Translations under genes and position numbers: made by a program | The notes under the pieces: model-generated | The model's input: only the letters and a program-made list of their open reading frames with translations | The model's database searches: none | Told to the model about the DNA's origin: nothing | Assembly (NCBI GenBank): GCA_002151545.1 | Contig: CP021237.1 | Span: 744,001-808,000, forward strand | Source of the DNA: Sphingobacteriaceae bacterium GW460-11-11-14-LB5 | GTDB taxonomy: Bacteria > Bacteroidota > Bacteroidia > Sphingobacteriales > Sphingobacteriaceae | Direction: 5' to 3' | DNA: 64,000 bases | Shown here: positions 59,608 to 64,000 of the stretch, piece by piece | Position numbering within the stretch: position 1 is the first letter of the stretch | Layout: the number at the start of each line of letters is the position of its first letter

Positions 59608-60333
59608 ATGTACGCAGTTTTTAAACGCGAGTTATTCAGTTTCTTAAGTTCGATGGTTGCTTATATAACCATTGGCATTTTTCTATTGGTTTCTGGCCTG
59701 TTACTTTGGTTTTTTCCTGATACCTCCATACTTGATTATGGTTACGCCGAACTTGATGGTTTTTTCAGTTTGGTTCCTTATCTTTTTATGTTTCTTATTC
59801 CTGCCGTTACAATGCGGTCTTTCGCCGAGGAGCGGAGAGAAGGAACATACGAGCTTTTAATCACACGGCCCATCCAGATCTGGCAAATCATCTTCGCAAA
59901 GTATTTAGCGAGCTTGGTTTTGGTATTATTTGCCTTAATCCCGACGTCAATTTATTATTACAGCATTTCGAAGCTGGGTTTTCCTGAAGGAAATATCGAT
60001 TCAGGATCGGTAATTGGCTCTTACATCGGTCTGTTTTTATTAGGTGCTGCTTTCACATCCATTGGTATTTTCTCCTCTGCGCTTACTAAAAATCAGGTAA
60101 TTGCCTTTGTAATCAGTGCCGCTTTATGTGCATTCGCTTTTTTAGGCTTCGATTATAGCAGTCAGCTTGCTGCATTTCAAAGCATCGGCAACATGATCAG
60201 CAGTTTAGGAATCAATCAACATTACACCTCGATAAGCCGTGGTGTGTTAGATACCAGAGACCTTATTTATTTTATTACGTTTTCAGTGCTGTTTTTATTG
60301 GTCACTAAAATAATCATAGGAGGGAAACGATAA
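59608..60333 (+). CDS. gldF: gliding-type ABC transporter permease GldF
   Basis: A 241-residue ABC-2 type permease with about six membrane segments: FSFLSSMVAYITIGIFLLVSGLLLWFF (about 8-34), LVPYLFMFLIPAVTMRSFAEERREGTYELLITRPI (about 50-80, with the ABC-2 EERREGTYE motif), then ASLVLVLFALIPTSIYYY, IGLFLLGAAFTSIGIF, FVISAALCAFAFLG and LIYFITFSVLFLLVTK. It works with GldA and GldG. The stop codon overlaps the gldG start by one base. Confidence 0.9.
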   Translation: MYAVFKRELFSFLSSMVAYITIGIFLLVSGLLLWFFPDTSILDYGYAELDGFFSLVPYLFMFLIPAVTMRSFAEERREGTYELLITRPIQIWQIIFAKYLASLVLVLFALIPTSIYYYSISKLGFPEGNIDSGSVIGSYIGLFLLGAAFTSIGIFSSALTKNQVIAFVISAALCAFAFLGFDYSSQLAAFQSIGNMISSLGINQHYTSISRGVLDTRDLIYFITFSVLFLLVTKIIIGGKR

Positions 60334-62018
60334 TGAGGCTGAAGTATAAATGGATTAATTCTATCATCGTTATAGCCGCATTGATTATTTTAAATGTTGC
60401 GGGGCAATATGTTTTTCATCGTTTTGATTTTACGTCCGATAAGCGTTTTACTTTAAGTGATAAGACGAAAGCTTTATTGGAGCAGAATGAAAAACCGGTC
60501 ATCATTACTGTCTTTTTAGCTGGAGAGTTACCACCTGCTTTTAAACGGTTGCAGGCTGCGGTATCAGACATTTTAGCTGACTATCGGGCTTATGCTAAAA
60601 CCGAAGTTAAGGTGGTTTTTGTTGATCCGCTAGCCGGGCTAAATCAGGCCGATCAGGATACCGTGATCAATAATTTATACGACAGGGGAATAGAAGCAAC
60701 CAATTTGAGTGTGAAAACTGAAAGTGGATTAACGCAGAAACTCGTTTTTCCGATGGCCATGATGGAAAGCGAAGGGAAGGAATTTCCCATTAAGCTCTTC
60801 CAAAATTTAGATACCCGGGGAAATTATGAAGACAATATAAACCGTGCTATTGAAAATCTGGAATATATTTTTACTTCAAGTTTAAAGAAAGTATTAGCGG
60901 GAGATAACCCTCGTATTGGCTTTTCCGAGTCAAATGGCGAGCTCTCCGATTTGCAACTGGCTGATGCCATTCACACCCTATCAAGCAGTTATTTGGTTGG
61001 CCGTATCGATTTAAATAGTATTGATAAAGCAGGGCTTGATAAATTGAAAATGCTGGTTATCGCCAAACCCAAAAAACCTTTTACAGAAACGGAGAAATAT
61101 AAAATCAATTATTTCGTAATGAATGGTGGGAGGGTCCTCTGGAGTATTGATCAGGTAAGTGCTGAATTGGACAGTTTGCGGGGAAAAAGCGGACAAATGG
61201 CGGTTAGCAGTAATTTGAACCTGGATGATATGCTTTTTATGTATGGAGCAAGGATTAATTATGATATTATTGCCGATCCGGCAAACAGTGCCGAAATTCC
61301 GGTTTCAACAGGTGTAGTTGGCGGGCAAAACCAAATGCAACTCGTGCCCTGGATTTATTACCCGATTTTATTACCCGATACTGTAGAAAGTATTGTGAAA
61401 AAGCTGGATGGTGTAAAATCTGAATTTCCAAGTACAGTAGATACCATTGGTGTTAAAGGCGTAAAGAAATCGTATATTTTAGCAACATCTCCTTTTAATA
61501 AAGTATATAATGTGCCGAAATTGTTTAGCTTGCAAATGGTAAGCGAACAGTTAGATCCACGATCTTTCCAAAGTAAACCACAGCATGTTGGTTTGATGCT
61601 GGAAGGTAATTTTCCATCGGTTTTTGCCGGTCGACCTTTACCGGCTAATATTACACAACCTTACACGCTGGAAAGTACAGGTAAAGCGGCTAAAATGATT
61701 GTAATAGGAGATGGCGATATTTTTAAAAACCAGGTGTCAGAACAAAATGGAAATCCCTTTCCCTTAGGTTTCGATCGTTATTCGCAGCGTACTTTTGGCA
61801 ATAAGGCCTTATTGCTCAATATTGTTGATTATTTTACAGATAACGACAACTTAATTGCGCTGCGGAATAAAGAAGTAAAAATCAGATTGTTGGATAAAGC
61901 CAAAATTAAGCTCGAAAAAACGAAATGGCAATTTATAAATGTAGTGGCACCCTTGCTATTGTTAATATTCTTTGCGATTTTTCAACATTATTACCGCAAA
62001 TACAAGTACGCTAAATAA
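60333..62018 (+). CDS. gldG: gliding-type ABC transporter substrate-binding component GldG
   Basis: A 561-residue protein with an N-terminal membrane segment (SIIVIAALIILNVAGQYVFH, about 10-29) and a C-terminal one (NVVAPLLLLIFFAIFQHYYRKYKY). The large region between them has the GldG/IFT52-like features RFDFTSDKRFTLSDKTKALLE and DPLAGLNQADQD, then GRVLWSIDQVSAELDSLRGK. GldG is thought to be the periplasmic/auxiliary subunit of the GldA-F-G transporter. Start overlaps the gldF stop by one base. dnaN begins 33 bases on. Confidence 0.9.
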   Translation: MRLKYKWINSIIVIAALIILNVAGQYVFHRFDFTSDKRFTLSDKTKALLEQNEKPVIITVFLAGELPPAFKRLQAAVSDILADYRAYAKTEVKVVFVDPLAGLNQADQDTVINNLYDRGIEATNLSVKTESGLTQKLVFPMAMMESEGKEFPIKLFQNLDTRGNYEDNINRAIENLEYIFTSSLKKVLAGDNPRIGFSESNGELSDLQLADAIHTLSSSYLVGRIDLNSIDKAGLDKLKMLVIAKPKKPFTETEKYKINYFVMNGGRVLWSIDQVSAELDSLRGKSGQMAVSSNLNLDDMLFMYGARINYDIIADPANSAEIPVSTGVVGGQNQMQLVPWIYYPILLPDTVESIVKKLDGVKSEFPSTVDTIGVKGVKKSYILATSPFNKVYNVPKLFSLQMVSEQLDPRSFQSKPQHVGLMLEGNFPSVFAGRPLPANITQPYTLESTGKAAKMIVIGDGDIFKNQVSEQNGNPFPLGFDRYSQRTFGNKALLLNIVDYFTDNDNLIALRNKEVKIRLLDKAKIKLEKTKWQFINVVAPLLLLIFFAIFQHYYRKYKYAK

Positions 62019-62024
62019 TTTTTA

Positions 62025-62032
62025 TATTTTTG
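62025..62032 (+). promoter_or_regulatory. possible -7 box of dnaN
   Basis: TATTTTTG matches TAnnTTTG, 19 bases before the dnaN ATG at 62052. No good -33 element was found. dnaN could also be read through from gldG. Confidence 0.35.
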
Positions 62033-62051
62033 AAGAAGACTAAATAATATC

Positions 62052-63176
62052 ATGAGATTTATTGTATCCACATCAACTCTATTAAAACACTTACAAACCG
62101 TAAATGGTGCATCAAGCAGCAGTACGGTTTTGCCTATATTAGAAAATTTTCTCTTCGAAATTAAAGATGGAAACTTAACTATCTCTGCTACCGATCTGCA
62201 AACCAGCATGACAACTGCTTTGGCTGTAGAATCAAAGGAAGAAGGTAAAGTAGCTGTTCCATCTAAAATTTTATTAGATACGCTTAAAACATTGCCAGAT
62301 CAACCTATCGCATTTAATATCGATGACAGTACTTTTGCGATCGAGATCAGTGCCGGCGATGGTAAATATAAATTGAGTGGTGAAAATGGTGATGATTTTC
62401 CGAAGATTCCCGTAGTAGAAAACGCGTCTTCTGTAAATTTGCCTGCATCTGTTTTAACTGAAGCCATTACAAAAACTATTTTTGCCGTAAGTAACGATGA
62501 GCTACGCCCGGCGATGACAGGTGTTTTCTGTCAGTTATCTCCTCAGCACATTACCTTTGTGGCTACCGATGCACATAAATTGGTGAGGTATCGCCGTATG
62601 GATAGCAAGGCAGATAAAGCAACATCATTTATTCTCCCTAAAAAAGCTTTAACACTTTTAAAAGCGGCTTTACCTTCAACTGATATCAACGTGTCAGTAG
62701 ATTATAATGCAACCAGCGCATTCTTTAAGTTCGAAAATATCAATTTAGTGTGTCGTTTAATAGACGAACGTTATCCAGATTACGAGGCGGTAATTCCAAC
62801 CAATAACCCTAATAAATTAATTATCGACAGAAGTCTGTTTTTAAACACACTTCGTAGGGTTGTAATTTTTGCCAATAAAACGACACATCAGGTAAGATTG
62901 AAAATTAGCGGAAGCGAGTTAAATATTTCTTCTGAAGATTTGGATTTTGCTAACGAAGCACATGAGCGTTTAAGTTGCCAATATGATGGTGAAGATCTTG
63001 AAATAGGCTTTAATGCACGCTTTTTGATCGAAATGTTAAGCAATCTAAGTGGTGATGAGGTGACTTTAGAACTTTCAACACCTAATAGAGCAGGACTTCT
63101 AATTCCGCAAACCAATGACGAAAATGAAGACGTTTTAATGTTGGTGATGCCGGTTATGCTAAATAATAGTTATTAA
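62052..63176 (+). CDS. dnaN: DNA polymerase III beta subunit (sliding clamp)
   Basis: A 374-residue clamp protein with three similar domains. Starts MRFIVSTSTLLKHLQTVNGA; domain features are NLTISATDLQTSMTT, FLIRPKKALTLLKAALP-like (ILPKKALTLLKAA), ERYPDYEAVIP and the C-terminal LMLVMPVML. It forms a ring on DNA that tethers the DnaE polymerase also encoded in this window. Downstream of gldG, as in other Bacteroidota genomes. Confidence 0.95.
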   Translation: MRFIVSTSTLLKHLQTVNGASSSSTVLPILENFLFEIKDGNLTISATDLQTSMTTALAVESKEEGKVAVPSKILLDTLKTLPDQPIAFNIDDSTFAIEISAGDGKYKLSGENGDDFPKIPVVENASSVNLPASVLTEAITKTIFAVSNDELRPAMTGVFCQLSPQHITFVATDAHKLVRYRRMDSKADKATSFILPKKALTLLKAALPSTDINVSVDYNATSAFFKFENINLVCRLIDERYPDYEAVIPTNNPNKLIIDRSLFLNTLRRVVIFANKTTHQVRLKISGSELNISSEDLDFANEAHERLSCQYDGEDLEIGFNARFLIEMLSNLSGDEVTLELSTPNRAGLLIPQTNDENEDVLMLVMPVMLNNSY

Positions 63177-63209
63177 GAAAAAACTAATTTATTAGTTTTG
63201 ATAAGAAAG

Positions 63210-63238
63210 TGGCTTGGTTTTTGACCGAGCCATTTTTG
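63210..63238 (+). terminator. dnaN terminator
   Basis: tggcttggt (63210-63218) and accgagcca (63224-63232) pair with one G-T wobble and are followed by five T. Confidence 0.8.
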
Positions 63239-63260
63239 TTTTTAATCAACTAACACAAGC

Positions 63261-63938
63261 ATGAAAATCTATAACAATCTCTCGAAATCACTGATTTTGC
63301 TCATCGCCCTATGTAGTATAGGCTTTTCATCCTGTAAAAAGGATAATCCAGATGAAGTCGTAAAAGGCCAGGCCAAGGTAAAAATGGTCAACGCATCGCA
63401 GGCCGACGTGCATCAGGATGTTTATTTAGATAATGAAAAACTAACCAGTGTAGCTTTAGCTTTTGGCGAAACCAGCGATTATGTAAAAATACCTTCAGGC
63501 AATAGAAGCGTTTCTTACGCCGGAACAAATAATACAACCACTGATACCTCGTTAAATTTTACACCATCTATTACCTATACTACTTTTTTGGTTACCAATA
63601 AAAAAGGAGAGTTGGAAATTGTAAGTTATGAGGATAATTTAAGTAATACAGAGGCCGATAAAGCCAAAGTAAAACTGATTAACCTGACGCCTAATTTTGC
63701 TACAGGCATCAATGTTATGGTACAGGGTGGTACCCAGTTTGTAAATGGACTGGCTTTTAAAGAAGCATCGAGCTATTTTACAGTAGATACGGGATTCAAT
63801 TTAAGATATACGGTAGTCGGTTCTGGTAATGTTAAAACCATTGATAAAACGAGTTTAGAAGGCGGTAAAATTTATACGATTTGGTTCAGTGGTACTACAG
63901 CTGCAACATTAGAAGCACATATCATTACCGATAATTAA
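63261..63938 (+). CDS. DUF4397 domain lipoprotein
   Basis: A 225-residue protein with a lipoprotein signal (ILLIALCSIGFSSCKKDNPDE, Cys near 26). A DUF4397-type beta-rich repeat follows: AKVKMVNASQADVHQDVYLDNEKLTSVALAFGETSDYVKIPSGNRSVSYAG, and a second copy AKVKLINLTPNFATGINVMVQGGTQFVNG. Likely anchored in the outer membrane facing the periplasm or surface. Function unknown. Its gene has its own terminator upstream and is monocistronic. Confidence 0.82.
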   Translation: MKIYNNLSKSLILLIALCSIGFSSCKKDNPDEVVKGQAKVKMVNASQADVHQDVYLDNEKLTSVALAFGETSDYVKIPSGNRSVSYAGTNNTTTDTSLNFTPSITYTTFLVTNKKGELEIVSYEDNLSNTEADKAKVKLINLTPNFATGINVMVQGGTQFVNGLAFKEASSYFTVDTGFNLRYTVVGSGNVKTIDKTSLEGGKIYTIWFSGTTAATLEAHIITDN

Positions 63939-64000
63939 TTTCAATGTTTAATATGCTTTCTGCTATCTTTACGTTTTATTAGCATCAGCGATTAATTATG

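Overview
The window is a 64 kb, AT-rich stretch of a Bacteroidota chromosome, most likely a Sphingobacteriaceae member close to Pedobacter. This rests on recognised protein families: a gliding-type GldA/GldF/GldG set beside dnaN, a DnaE carrying an N-terminal exonuclease, a ~590-residue aromatic amino acid hydroxylase, and OmpH/Skp and TlpA-like envelope proteins. Bacteroidota-style promoter elements (TAnnTTTG) and intergenic space packed with quasi-palindromic repeats point the same way. No tRNA, rRNA, CRISPR array or prophage was seen. Most of the window is ordinary chromosome.

Layout. 1-7.4 kb: envelope and housekeeping genes (DUF4136, glycosyltransferase, dapD, S4 RNA-binding protein, EcsC-like, TlpA-like thioredoxin, guanine deaminase, OmpH/Skp). 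7.5-9.1 kb: an IS110-family element inserted in an intergenic repeat, followed by a cluster of short palindromes. 9.3-16.3 kb: gyrB, a PadR regulator with a membrane partner, bestrophin, a UspA-like protein and an OmpR-type two-component system. 16.5-26.6 kb: SRPBCC protein, truncated hemoglobin, retropepsin-like protease, mdh, lipocalin, dnaE, trxA and a PQQ-type sugar dehydrogenase. 27-29 kb: DUF58, peroxiredoxin and DsbA-like genes. 30-40.6 kb: a scattered phenylalanine/tyrosine catabolism region (hppD, hmgA, a fumarylacetoacetase-family gene, phenylalanine hydroxylase) with flavin reductase, NlpC/P60 and SDR genes. 41-49 kb: GtrA, CAP, NlpC/P60, SDR, AraC, ThuA, 2H phosphoesterase and glyS. 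49.8-54.5 kb: a subtilase with a tiny I9-like partner, then a four-gene operon ending in a NarL-type two-component system. 54.7-63.9 kb: a glycerophosphodiesterase, gldA, four outer-membrane barrel genes (one frameshifted), gldF, gldG, dnaN and a DUF4397 lipoprotein.

The most interesting signal is in the non-coding left end of the IS110 element. Two consecutive stem-loops carry four guide segments that match, respectively, the left target, right target, right element end and left element end. All four converge on an AT dinucleotide present at both junctions. This is the architecture of a bridge RNA, and it lets the element ends and target be placed to the base from one sequence. Other points of note: a ten-copy, ~71 bp nested tandem array between hmgA and hppD; a subtilase/small I9-like protein pair with a C-terminal PID pentapeptide repeat; a frameshifted barrel paralogue between gldA and gldF; an EcsC-like protein whose C-terminus is encoded by an intergenic palindrome; and several dispersed intergenic repeat families.
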